Of a stretch of 64,000 nucleotides of DNA, positions 11,502 through 23,900 are shown in pieces. The stretch is from Mycogone perniciosa (Eukaryota; Ascomycota; Sordariomycetes; Hypocreales; Hypocreaceae), in NCBI GenBank assembly GCA_025331125.1, contig JAOALB010000079.1, forward strand, positions 1 through 64,000, given 5' to 3'. How positions within the stretch are numbered: position 1 is the stretch's first letter; each line of letters begins with the position of its first letter. The translations under genes were made by a program, and so were the position numbers. Below the pieces are notes generated by a model, which saw only the letters and a program-made list of their open reading frames with translations, was not told where the DNA came from and ran no database searches.

Positions 11502-14500
11502 ATGTCCCAGGTTCTCTCCACTGCAGCATCCACCTTGTTTCTTTTGCTGCTGCCGCTCCGTCTGTCGAAGCTTCGCACAGAACCAATCAAAGTCGTTCCA
11601 GGGCACCGCGGTTATGGAAAGCTAGTGCGCAGTAAAGGCGTAATTAACCCGCGTGTATAGAAACCAACTTTGCAATTAGATAATTGCGATCGTGCTAGTA
11701 GTGGCCCAGTTAATCATTCTGACCACAACAGCATTCCCGAAGTCTCAATATGACATTGGCATTTTTTCTGCCATTACTTCCTTCATAGCATGCATAGGCC
11801 TCTGCCCGTTGCTGTTACTCGAGCACGCCCGGTCTATCAAACCATCGGATCTCGGAGTCGTCTATCTACTTGTGTCCTTGGCGTGCGATTCTGCCGAGTT
11901 GGGAACGACCGTCTACGACAATGGCATCTTCACAGGTGTTTTGCCAGCTGTGGCGAATCTGTGCATTAAATTCCTGCTCCTGGTGGTTGAAAGTCGAGGA
12001 AAAGAAGCAATTCTGCGAGCTTCTCGTGACCAATGGCCTCCAGAACAGTTGGCCGGCGTTTTGGGCAGAACGTTCTTTTGGTGGATCAATCCGATTCTAG
12101 CCCAAGGAAACCGCAACATTCTTATTGGGGACAATCTCCCACCGATAGACCGTAAGCTGTCGTCGAAATTACGGCGCCATCGAGCTCTGCGAGCTTGGGA
12201 TCAGACAGGTAGTCCCGTGGTTCAACCGCACGACATGATCTGCAAGGATTGCCTAACAAGTTCCTAGGCAAGCCGGAGACAAAGACAACACTACCAAAGG
12301 TTTTGGTATTCAGCATGCTACCACATTTTCTCGCACCGATTATCCCGAGACTCTTCCTCATTGTCTTCCGCTACGCTCAGCCAGTTCTTATCAGCACTGC
12401 CATCCGTGCTATGAGCAACTCATCAAGGCAATCTGCGGAAACGGGTTATTCAGTAATCTTGATGGCCGTCATCGTCTATGTCGGCTTAGCGGTCAGTGTG
12501 TTCTCTTGGCTCCTGTAGGTTTGATCACTAAGTGGAGTATTTAGGTATCCAAGGCAGTGTACCAGCACCGTCTCAATCGCCTCAAGGTCATGATCAGAGG
12601 CGCTGTTGTTGGGCTCATCAACAACAAGTCGCTGAGCCAGCAGTCAAGCAGCTACGACGACGGAAGAGCCGTGACATTGATGAGTACAGATGCAGAAAAT
12701 GTAATCCAAGCTGCGTCCATGTTCCATGAGACTTGGGCGCAGATCATCGAAGTCGTATTGGGCATAACGATGTTGGCCCGAGAAGTCGGATGGGTTTGCC
12801 CAGTTCCACTTGTCATCATCTTCTGTGAGTTTTCCTTGGTCATCTATTCGACGAGAAAAAAGCTGACCATCATTTGAGTCTGCTCCCGAATGAGTCGATA
12901 CTTAGCAAAAAACCTCCAGAGCAAGCAAAAGGACTGGACAGTGGCTACTCAAAACCGAATTGCTATGACCACATCAATGCTTTCCTCGATGAAGAGCTTG
13001 AAGATGCTTGGGGTGACTACATACACAGAATCCCTAGTCCATGCTCTGCGGCTTCGAGAGCTAGATATGGCCAAGAAAGTGCGTTGGATGATGGTGGCAT
13101 ATAACGCGAGTGGTATGTTCTTTGTGTGATCTTAAGTTTTGATTCATTTCGTGACTCTTGCAGCAAATGCTCTCGGGATATTCTCTCCCATCATCACATT
13201 TGTGTTTTTTGTTCTCATAGCTAGTTTAAATGGCTCCGCACTCGACAACGAAACCGCATTCACGACCACCGCACTCCTCGGGTTGGTGACTCACCCTGCG
13301 AACATGATCATGTCGATTGTACCACAAGCGATAGGTTCCCTGGCTGCTTTCGAGCGAATCCAGCAATATCTCATGCAGCCGCCCCGACGTGATCAGAGAT
13401 TGGCATTGAAGAAAGTAGGACACAGCCCTACCGAAATTTCACCAGCCATTTGCATTGAGGACCTAATCATTCAACCTACTCTATCAATGCCTCCGGTCAT
13501 CGCAAACATGAGCCTTGTCATCACCAAAGGGTCGTTTGTTATTTGCTCCGGACCAGTAGGGAGTGGCAAAACGATGCTTGCTAAATCCCTCATGGGCGAA
13601 CTTCCCACGGCTGGCGGAACAATAAGAGTTTCGTCAAAGCGTATAGGTTGCTGTGAACAGTCGCCTTGGCTACCAAGCGGGACTCTTAAAGAAGCTGTCT
13701 GTGGCTTTTTGCCAGAAGAACCAAGCTGGTACGAACAGGTTATCCGACTTTGCTGTCTTGACGAGGACCTTTTGGCACTTCCCAACGGAGACAACACCGT
13801 GATAGGAAGCCGGGGCTTGAATCTTTCTGGAGGACAACGACAGCGAGTGGTATGTTTTCATTCGCTTTCTTCTTTTCACGCAGAAGAATGTCGACTCGGA
13901 ACGACTTCTTGTCAGAGCCATCCCGAGTTACGCTATGCTACTCCAGTACACCATGGCTTCGGCTTTTGAGACAATCTCTTTGCCCAGATGTTCACCGAAA
14001 AACTCGGAAAGTCGTTTGCTAACATGAATTCAGGCTCTTGCTCGTGCTGTGTACGCCTGTTGTGAGATTGTGCTTTTGGATGATAGCTTCAGCGCCCTTG
14101 ACGGCAAGACAGAAAGCCGAATCGTGGAAAACCTCTTCAGTCCAGCAGGTCTTTTCAGGAAGATGGGCACAACTGTCTTTTTCATCACTAACTCTGGTCA
14201 GTCCAAGACTTGTACGCTCAAGATGAGGTAAATGCTCACAAGATACAGCTACGCATTTCCATTTGGCAGACTGGTTGGTTATCCTCGGTAATGGTACCGT
14301 CACCTACCAAGGAACATGGGCTGGCTTGACACAAGACCCGAAATACATCCTCAAAGCTCATTTCAATGAGGCAAAAAACAGTGCTACTGAGGAACAACCC
14401 CGGGTGGACAAGACGGTGCAGAGTCAGAGTCTCAAAGTTGCCGAAGCCGCCTCCGATCTGAACAGGGCAACCGGGGATGTTTCGCTTTATGGTAGCGTCC

Positions 14501-16953
14501 CGACTCAGCTATACAACTTCCCCCGCGCTAACATGACTCTCCCGCACAGGTTATTATCTCCAGGCGGTTGGCTTTCGGAATTTCCTCCTCCTTCTCGCTT
14601 GCACGTCGTCATACTCGTTCTTCATAACATTCCCCCAGTATTGGTTGCAAAAGTGGACCGAAGCACCGGTCTCCCAAACAATGTTTTACATTGGGGGCTA
14701 TCTCATTTCATCCGTCTTAGCGTGGACTGCCACTAACGGATCAATGTGGTGAGTGCACTGCGAATTTCTAATCAACAGCGATGCTGAGTTTAGAGAAGGT
14801 CCACGCATATTCTCGTTGCACCCGAGTCAGGAGCTGAACTACACCGCCGTCTTCTTTCGATCATCATTAGGTTCGTGCATACCACCCTGTCCGCTGCTGT
14901 CGTTGTGCTGATGAAAGATAGAGCCCCATTGTCATATTTTTCGACCACTGACACCGGAGTTATACTAAATCGGTTGGTTAGGACACCAAATAGAATGTAC
15001 CGGGTGCTGACTTTTTCCAGTTTCAGTCAAGATATCCAGCTGGTTGATAGGCAGCTGCCACCAGCCATTCTATCCATATCGAATCGTACGTATTTCTGAA
15101 CCTCTCCAAAGCGCTTTAGCTCATTATTTCAGAGGTCTTTAAGCTTCTGGTGCAAACTGTCTTGCTTTTTAGTGCGCAGAAGCTAATGGCACTGAAACTC
15201 CCCCTTTGCGTCGTAACTGTGTATGTGGTGCAAAGAGTATATCTGTGCACGTCGCGACAACTGCGATTGCTTGACCTCGAATCACAATCTGCAGTGTACT
15301 TGAGTTTTCTCGAGTCGGTATGGCATACCTCGGATGCAGGCTTGCTTCCTGACTAACGATATAATAGGTTGAGGGCATTACTACAATCCGGGTTTTTGGT
15401 TGGGAGAAACAAGTCGAGCATGTCAATATCCGTTGTCTCGATAGCTCTCAGCAGCCGTCCTACATCCTCTTCTGTCTCCAAAACTGGCTGAGTATCGTTC
15501 TTGACCTCATGGTTGCCGCGATAGCAACTGGCCTTATCACTCTTGCTATTTTCATCAGGGGAACGACAACAGCCGGACAGATTGGTATGGCACTGAATAT
15601 TGTGTTAGTTGAGAAAACAACCCTCCTTGGTCTTGTGACATCTTGGACAAATATGGAGATATCTCTGGGCGCCATGTACGCTTTTCCATCTCTTTACCCC
15701 TTCTTTTTTACTTCCTTCTCTACTCTTTGCTTTCTTTTCGTTGCTCCCCCTTCATGTGGTGCACCGAGGGTGACAGCTTCTCGTGCCACATTGAACTTCC
15801 TGACACGTATCTCGAGCCTTTTTACGGCTTCTCAGAGGCATGAGCTTGCTGCATATGTGCTGATGACTTGTTAGATCTCGCTTAAAGAACCTAGAAGCCG
15901 AGACGCCAAAAGAGGATAAACCACATGAAGATTACGAGCCTGTGGAAACTTGGCCGTCATCTGGGGTTGTCGAGTTGGACAATGTCACGGCCGCATACAA
16001 CTAAGATAAGCATGGATAGCAGGCTGGTTTCTGAAACTGATCTTTCTACTCAGTCCTGAAGCATTAGCTCTGCAGGACGTCACCGTGAAGATTTCGGCAG
16101 GCCAACAATTGGTCATTTGTGGCCGAACGGGCAGGTATGAGGCTTTGCGGTATACTCTAACTTTTTCTAACCCTCCTGTTGACATGCTTTTGGGTATTCA
16201 CAGCGGGAAGAGCACTCTGTTACTCACACTTCTGCGTCTCTTGGATATACAGTCCGGAAGCATCAAGATAGACGGGGTGGATCTGAGCCTGGTCCCACGG
16301 TCTCTGATTCGAGAAAGATGCTTCATCACAGTTTCTCAGGATAACTTCGTCCTTGGCCAAGCCAGTCTTCGCTTCAACCTCGATGTAAGGAGAACTTTTC
16401 CTAGTTTCGTATCCATTGGTAGCCAAAGGAATTTGCTGACCTGCTTGATACCCAGCCTTCTGCATCCCTTCCGGATGAAACCATCGTTGCAGCTCTCCAA
16501 AGAACTTACCTTTGGCCACATTTCAAATCGGGAGATTCTGTACCTACAAAAGCCTGCCAAATCTTGGACAGCACCATCTCCTCCTTACCACAAATGTCTG
16601 CCGGGCAATCGCAACTGTTTGCACTAGCTCAAGCGATCCTTCGACTTCAATCCCTCAACCAGCAACCTGATGTATCGGGATCCCAACTCAACGGTGGACG
16701 CATCATGCCGATTCTCTTACTCGATGAGGCTACATCGTCACTCGACTCTGAGACCGAATCTGCCATACGCAGCATCATACACCAAGAGTTTACAGAGAAG
16801 GGGCACACCGTTATTACCATCACGCATAGATTGAGTGGCGTGACTGAGATGCTGCGGTCGGGCCAGGATACTGTCGCCTTATTATCCAAGGGGAAGATTG
16901 AGAAAATCGGCGGGGTGGAGGATGTCTTGGACTTGACGGTTGTGCAGAAATAG
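11502..16953 (+). CDS. ABCC-type (MRP-like) multidrug ABC transporter
   Basis: Eighteen exons join in frame to about 1415 aa: 11502-11624, 11680-12208, 12268-12491, 12545-12824, 12879-13112, 13164-13849, 14034-14196, 14249-14491, 14550-14748, 14799-14870, 14922-14972, 15021-15085, 15133-15317, 15368-15675, 15875-16000, 16054-16134, 16204-16384, 16456-16953. Layout is an N-terminal membrane domain, TMD1, NBD1 (Walker A GPVGSGKT, signature LSGGQRQR, Walker B EIVLLDD), TMD2 and NBD2 (Walker A GRTGSGKS, signature-like MSAGQSQL, Walker B ILLLDEATSSLD). Such proteins export drugs or conjugates across plasma or vacuolar membranes. All introns are GT-AG except the fifteenth (16001-16053), which starts CTAAGA instead of the expected GTAAGA; reading through meets a stop at once, so this allele may be broken. 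The ATG at 11502 is the first after an in-frame stop, but relatives often carry about 30 more N-terminal residues. Confidence 0.85.
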
Positions 16954-17049
16954 ATCTACAACACTATTTTGTCGAATTTCACTAGACTATATTATCGCTT
17001 AGCCAAGTAGAGCACCAAGGAGTGGTATTCTTACCAACGATGGACTTCA

Positions 17050-17330
17050 AAGTTTGACGATTAGAAAAACGGAGCTCCTTTCGTCGTGGTCGGTAAGAAT
17101 ATAAGGATGTTGTTAAGATAAATAACTACAAAGATATCGAGGTATTCTCGTAGTATATAGTTAATTATTATGTAGAAGGTAGCGGGTATGTTAGCAAGTC
17201 CGAAGGGCATCACGGGGTATTCCAAATATCCTTGGCGTTTACAGAACGCTGTTTTCTACTCTTCGCCTTCCTGAATTCTAATTACGTTATAGGCTCCCTC
17301 AAGGTCGAGAGCCATAAATTATTTCGTATT
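17050..17330 (-). pseudogene. Ty3/gypsy reverse transcriptase fragment
   Basis: Minus-strand translation gives MALDLEGAYNVIRIQEGEE, a TAG stop at a Trp position, then KTAFCKRQGYLEYPVMPFGL, ANIPATFY and VVIYLNNILIF. These are the gypsy RT motifs normally read as D-L-x-x-A-Y, E-Y-x-V-M-P-F-G-L and V-Y-L-D-D-I-L. Both catalytic aspartates are again asparagine. A further open stretch upstream (17330-17470, minus) may belong to the same element. Only this scrap remains just downstream of the ABC gene. Confidence 0.85.
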
Positions 17331-17479
17331 ATACAGTTAGTCTCGCAGTTCCGAGATAAGTAGTAGCGGGTATCGATTTTTAATATTAGGGAGGGGCTGG
17401 TGTGGCCCGACGCGGAATCTGACTTGCTAGTGACGATCCCTAAGCGCCTGCTAGCAATAGTCTCCGACATCCGGCGTAT

Positions 17480-19019
17480 TTAGCTCAAATCCCAGGACAA
17501 ATCATCCATCTCATGCGTAGTCATGGCCTATGCATTCTCTAGGCCGACAAGCGGCTTGTCCTGAGTCACAAACCTTCTACGTTTGCAGTCATAGCAATTT
17601 TCGTGTGCTGCTTTGTAGATCCATGCGCTCTGTCTGAGTGTCCCCTTTTCTTCCTCCTCGATAAGCACCCAGACAATCTCAAGTCTTGTCACTCACAACA
17701 CGAGCCATGAGAAGCCGGAAAGTGGAAGCCATGGAACTGTCCCAGATCATTTGCCTTGGAATCACACTCCTTGCTGACATGAGCTTCCCGGCGCTACGCC
17801 TCCGAAAGCGTCTAGAACGGCACCCCGATATTCCACATCGTGAGTTGGCGTTGCAAATAGGAGGGGCTTGCTATAGACTAATAATACTTAGAGCCACCAT
17901 ACAATGAACCTTCTGCTCTCCCGTTACGATATCAAATTTGTGAAATAACAATGGATACTCGATGCGTGTGGATATTAAGTGGCCTACTCGTATGCTATGC
18001 AACAGATTGACTACGTATTTTGCACCCCCACTTGGCTATTGCACCGCAAAGGTACTTGCCATTTATATGTAAAGCGCGCAAAAATGCAAAGTACTTTATA
18101 CATGAAGCCCTACTAGGTTAAGCATATGTAATGTCAAGAACGGGTGGTCATAGGAAGAGATTGATAGAGTCTGGAGAGCAGGGGGCACGAAGCAGGCACG
18201 CAGGCAGTGATTGTATTGACCTCTGCCCTTTCTTCCTAGGAGAAAAGGGCTCCTATTATGTCCTTATGCTCTGAAAGTCTACTTCCTTCCTCCCTGACCT
18301 TCTGTTAGTGCAGGCGTTTGCGACTGCCTATACCACGACTTGAATTGCGACTTTAATCGCCACTTTAATTAATCACAACTCTTTACTTATTTAATAAACA
18401 TTTATTTTACATATTTCTAGTAGGTTTATAGTTGCGTTGAATTTACTTATATACATTAAATTTAGTCAAATATAGCTAGATGTAGTCAATTAGTCAAAAG
18501 AACGCTGATTATTGAGCTAGTCCGTTACATACAAGGCGCTGGCTAAGCCAAGGGCAACATAATTTGGCATTCCTGTTGATCAGTCACCGGAGCTTTCGAA
18601 TTCCTTCTCCTAGCCTTATGCAAGTAAGCTTACGGAGTAGATTTAGCAACATCGCCTCCCTCAATTCCATCCCTATTGATCTGTCCCAACGTTGATGAAT
18701 GCTGGGGACGACTATTGAAGACGCCTTTGAAATGAAACAATTGAAGGATCTTCCCCCCATAGATGGTTCATTGAAATGATTCCTTTTTAAATATATTGAA
18801 TAAATAAATCGATAAGAAAGGAATGATTTGCGTGCCACATGATATCGCCAGCTTCGCATCAAAAAGTCTTCCTTCATACATGTGACCAAATGCCCCTGAC
18901 AGATATCCACCTTGCAATTTCTGGCATTTCAAACTCCTTCCAACAAGGTCTGCGTCTTCAGGTAGCCTCTGTATTGATAGAGGAGGTCGGAGTGGACCCG
19001 GCTGTGCCAAGGATCACAA
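17480..19019. other. Intergenic, no supported gene
   Basis: Short open frames exist on both strands, for example 17686-17907 (+) and 18584-18910 (-). None has a recognisable family, signal peptide or convincing splice structure. The 18350-18500 part is AT-rich. Confidence 0.5.
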
Positions 19020-19553
19020 TCAGCAACCTTGGTATACCATCACCGAATAGGATGTACCAAAGTTATTATTGTCGCATGATGCGAGGTTGCTTTTAGTAAT
19101 TCCCTGAGAGTGTACCATGCGTCCTCCACAATTAATTTCGCTGAACCAACTCACTGTTGGATAAGGCTTTCCGGCATACTCTCTCCATAAGAACCCGCTC
19201 GCAATGTTCTGGCCCGGACTAGAGACACACGCCCCGCACCCAAAAGCCGTAGCAGTGAAAATGGGTCTGCCACCGCAGTCTGTGCTTGGATGCGCATCAA
19301 ATTGTCTGTCACCCTTCCTTTTAGTGAGGGCACCATGGTGCCCAAAGTCGATGATCTCTCCCGCAGTTGTGACGTTGTACTGGGGAACACGGGCCATCGG
19401 TTCCCACCCATCGGTAGTATTGAGAGTTAGAAACTCAAGAAATTCGGTGGATGTAAGTCCCGGCAAATCAGACTGTATATGAGATGGTGTACGTGCTGGA
19501 TTGGCTACAGCCAGCGCAGCAAAATAAAGCAGGACTGTCTTCATGACCTTCAT
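19020..19553 (-). CDS. Small secreted cysteine protein, unknown family
   Basis: A single exon encodes 177 aa. The N-terminus (MKVMKTVLLYFAALAVANP) is a clear signal peptide, so the product should enter the secretory pathway; the second ATG at 19544 would also give one. A dibasic KR within LTKRKGDRQF looks like a Kex2 processing site near residue 78, suggesting a propeptide and a mature domain of about 98 aa. The mature part has six cysteines, compatible with three disulphides, and two CGGR motifs (CGGRPI and CGGRMV). I do not recognise the family and assign no function. It stands alone between gene-poor stretches. Confidence 0.75.
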   Translation of the reverse strand: MKVMKTVLLYFAALAVANPARTPSHIQSDLPGLTSTEFLEFLTLNTTDGWEPMARVPQYNVTTAGEIIDFGHHGALTKRKGDRQFDAHPSTDCGGRPIFTATAFGCGACVSSPGQNIASGFLWREYAGKPYPTVSWFSEINCGGRMVHSQGITKSNLASCDNNNFGTSYSVMVYQGC

Positions 19554-20384
19554 CGTGAGGTGGCGGTGATGTTTATGGTAACGGCGTTGTTAATAGAATA
19601 GGGTAGTGGCAAGACAGCTAACTGGACATTGTATGGAATTGTGAGTCTGGTGATATCCAAGACGTCTCATAATGCGATGTGTTGCTCCTTCTTATAGTTA
19701 TATATTATACTGAGAGATCTGGCTTAAGCAACATGTATACTATACATACTTAGTTTCTCTCTATTGACACATTAAGGCTTACTGGGGGACATGATACAAT
19801 ACGTTTAGGATGGGGCACGCCCGATTGTAGTGTGACATGATGATACCGAATAGGCAATAATTTCCTTTAGCAAGGGGTTGTTCGGGAATCAGGATAACTA
19901 CTCACATTTGCAAGGTCAATATGTCCGAAAGTGTACTAGGCATATTACTTACACTGTTGAGTAATTCTTAATTTAAGCACCGTTTAGTGGATTATTTAGC
20001 AGTTGGAGAGTATGCGGTGCTCCGCCTCCGTCTTGGCAAAAAAAGGATTCAGGATTCATGGTCCATACACGGCCTCAAAACTAGGCAGAAAGTGGCGACC
20101 TGGGTTTGATCTGCATTCCACTCTTGTACACGTTGTACTCCATAATCAACTCTATATTTTCAAATGTGCTTATTCGGAAGCTTCGGACTACCGTCTGACT
20201 TTTCGTAATCAATAAGCGCTTACAGTAGTATCCTGCATAGAGTTTTAATTTGGTAAAGATTTCTATGAAGAAACAAGTACTTAAAGCAGAAATGCCCACC
20301 ATGAAATGAAGCTTTCGGAATATCAATCACAGAAAGAGCAAAGAGCAATAAGAAACACGCAATAAACATCAAACAACATCAAAA
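19554..20384. other. Intergenic between two secreted-protein genes
   Basis: The stretch holds the shared upstream regions of the divergent genes at 19020-19553 (-) and 20385-20999 (+). It is AT-rich around 19690-19800. No gene or RNA was recognised. Confidence 0.5.
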
Positions 20385-20999
20385 ATGCATCTTCTATGCC
20401 AACTTTCTGCTATTGCCCTTTTGGCCCTCACTGTCCAGAGTGGCCCAACACCAACAAATGTACCAAGTACTCAGAGTTATGGAATTCTCCACCAACATGA
20501 GAGCGGTTTGACTCTTGTTTCTGAGCCACCCGCGATTAATCTGACTTCGACATTCGGGTTGTCTCCTAAACATGAGGAGAATTCCCTTTCTGCCCGCAAT
20601 TTTAGGCCAGATGAGTGCTGGCAATATCCTCAAGGAGTGGGGGGTAGCGTCAGCCAGTACAAGAGTGACCTAGCCCGGTTGAGGAGTCAATTTTCAAATG
20701 ACGGCAACAAAGTGCTTGAGTAGGTTTTATACTCTGAGGATCACTTTCTCTATTCCGAGATACAGAAGTTTTAACTTACATGATACTAGGCTTCCGGGTC
20801 TTTCTACTGTAGCAGCTACCCAGGGTTCGGCAAGGGTCACGATTCGAAACCAGGACTCGTGCTATAATGCCAGGCTCAAATATTCCGTAATTGCGGTATG
20901 TTGGATTCCAAAAATTAGAAATTATAAATGCTGATGCTCCAATAGTACTATATTCAGCAGATTGAAACGTTCTGCGCTGACCATTCTGGGTGGATGTAA
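20385..20999 (+). CDS. Small secreted protein, unknown family
   Basis: Three exons (20385-20719, 20790-20895, 20958-20999) join in frame to 160 aa. Introns use GTAGGT...ACTAG and GTATGT...TTCAG. The N-terminus (MHLLCQLSAIALLALTVQSG) is a signal peptide. The mature part has three cysteines in the contexts DECWQ, DSCYN and FCADH, the last encoded by the short third exon. Without splicing, the first frame would stop at 20721-20723; the GTAGGT donor overlaps that stop, and the spliced reading is the more protein-like. I do not recognise a named family. A TACTCCGTA motif lies 13 bp past the stop codon. Confidence 0.65.
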
Positions 21000-23900
21000 G
21001 GGCCCTGAACATACTCCGTACTGATAAACACATACTGACAACCTGTAGTGCTAAGATTGATCAGCGCGATATTGTCTTCATTGCTGAAACGAGCAATGTT
21101 GCACCCCCTGCTTACAGTCCTCGATGCAACTACTATTAAGGCATTGGTACCTAACGCTGTGGAACTGTAGGGGGTAATCGGACTCTGCTTTCACCCGGCA
21201 GACCAATTAGTGCAGGCTTCCAAGCCCACTACAGGTTCAGGGGCTATAAGAACCTTGTTCCACGCAATTATCCTTTTCACATTCATTCTTTTATCGCTTC
21301 TTCTGCTACGTATTTGAACAATGTCAAATTTCGTTCAATTAGGCAGAAAATAGAATCTTTCTTAGTCGTCACTAGGTACTATCCCTAAATGTTGTTGTAT
21401 AATAAGACCGGTTTATATTAGTGAGTAGATATGCGTCGATACTCCATAGAACATGTGGATTGTGTCGATCTACGTTATGAATGACTCGCTAGCTAGCATA
21501 TATACCAAAGTAAGCAGAAGAGATGGAGCCTATACCTTATGTAATTCACGCCTTCAATGCCAGAGTACTGCCAGTGATCCTGACCAGTGCATCACATTAG
21601 TTAAGCATCATCGCCCCATATACTACACCGTTTTGGTCATTACATATTACCAGGTATGTCTGTACCATGGTCGGGCCAAGCGCAATAGCCACTTCATCCC
21701 TCTTGAGATCAACAATAGATAAGGCTGCATATATCATTGTAATTCCATAGTCTGCGGAAGGTACTGGTTTAATAATACCGTTTTATCTCTAGAGTAAGAA
21801 CTCCAGTAATGCTTTTTAGCTTCCTTAAGAACTACTAGACTATTGGTTTTGTTGCTAAACTCTTGTAATACCTTGGACTTTCGTAAGAGCCAGTAAAACC
21901 CCAGTAATAGCAAAAGGGGCCTAATAACTCTGACAGAGGCTAGAACGTCTCCCTTAAGTCTTCGATTTAGCCCTTTAGAGAGCACTTACCAGAAATCCAT
22001 CTGGTGCGCGTAGGTAGTTCATGAATGCACTACACCACACAGCCTCTTATTGATAAAGCTGTGAGAGTTACAATAAGCAAGGTTTCTTGCAAATGATGTT
22101 GTGGAAGTATAGAAGCCATTGATTTAATGTTTGCGATCCAAAAGCCATTAGCTATTACGGAATTAGCTCTTACAGCACGGGCCCTCTAACCAAAGCCGGC
22201 CTAACATGATGGCATGCCTATCTTGTTAGTAATACTCTGTAGGCTGGAAATAAACAACTGCGCTAATTAAGGGATCTCTAGCTAAGCTCATATGATCCCC
22301 CACACTTAACTCGTATTGTAAGTACTAGTAGTACCTAAGTTCTGACATCTTCGTATCCAGGAGCCCTGTACTCCGTACTACGAAGCTGTTTCCTCCCTCG
22401 AGCTCCATAGCCGTGAGAAATTCCGTCTATCATGGCCCTATTCAGGTGACTCTAGACAGATACGTGATAAATGTGCCATGCTTGGGGCTACCCTCGTTGC
22501 CCCTCAGGGTGTAGTGGCAGTGATCAGAATGAAAAACTACTAACATCATTCCTCATGAAGAGTTGCTATGGATCAATCCTTGTGACATCAGCGCACAAAA
22601 GTCTCATCGCGCACAAACGTCTCATCGCACATCAAAGCAAATATGGCGATGATAAATATAACATCAATATTCGTCTTAAGATATGCTTCGAGACTCTGCA
22701 CTCATTCCCTCCAATTTCGATCACTTATGGCAAAAGCTTGCTTTGAGATCCATCCTCTGGTTAAGCTTTTTATGCAAACTTAGCTCGAACAAGAGAAGAA
22801 CCCCTACTCGACGTGGAAGAGTCGGTTTATCGGATGCTAGGTTTATGAATTTATCACGAAACCAGGCACCTGTACTTTGTATGAGGGGAGTCTCGTAATA
22901 GAGCTTGGAACCATACTACGTTGCTTTTTCCCCCTCACTTCACGGAGTACTAGTATACTAGTACGAGGTCGCCGGGGTAATTAGTCACAGCGGAGTTGTC
23001 AATCGGCCAGTGCGCTGAGGAAGATCCGTTATAAACGCTCATCAAGGTACAAAGGGCCCCCTTCTTGCGCCACAGTTTAGCACCTGACCCACTGTGAGTT
23101 GTGCTGGAGGTGAGCAGCTAGGGGTTAATAATCGTGACTACTCGTACGAGTATGTTGACCCCTGAGCTTCTTCACCCTTGTGGGGGCGAAGCTGCTTCTT
23201 TAAAACCATGTGGGAACATGTGACTAGATATCATTCTAAGATCATATTCAGTCTACTTATTAGACTAGGAATAAGCAAATATCAGAGGTCTGACTGAGAA
23301 GCGGTCCATCGGAATACAAGAGAAGCTGATACGCAGCGCCTGCGCATTGCCTTTTCCCTTATTGATTAGTAACCATCATCAACACCACCTATTGTGTGTT
23401 AAATGGTAGCAATTGTCATGGCTTCGAATCTATAACCTCACTTCTGCTGACGCAAACACGGCGAAATGCAACAAACCAAGACGAATAGGTTGCCGCGATG
23501 GACTATTTATCCTCACCAACCAAGCCAGGCCTACCGATGGTATTCAGCCCGGCCAGTGGCCAATCCTCTCTAGGACGACTAATAAGCCATCCCTTTCAAC
23601 AGGTGCGAGTGGCGGCTTCAATCCAGCCCGATAAACCCCACCGGACCTTATTTTCATTGACGATTTCCTTCCCTCTGTTCAGGCGGCCTCCTTGATCCGG
23701 CTGGATCAACCTTGTCGGACCTCACCTTTGACCGCGTATTTTCCTTCTTTCGACTCTGCGATGGAATTGCTCAACCAGCTAAACAAGCCTGAATAATAGG
23801 GGATTCAGCAGTCATATCAACGAGGTCCTCAACGTTGGAAGGGTGGATCTTGTCACTAGACCATTCGACCGTGAAATCACCTTGTGATCGCCTTTGAACG

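Noticed and set aside
14263..14736. Separate gene starting at MADWLVILGNG
   Set aside because: It is an internal exon of the ABC transporter, and continuing past 14491 reads into an intron.
17686..17907. 73-residue open frame
   Set aside because: Too short and without features to call a gene.
22591..22626. CRISPR-like repeats
   Set aside because: Adjacent tandem units with no spacers, in a eukaryotic genome.
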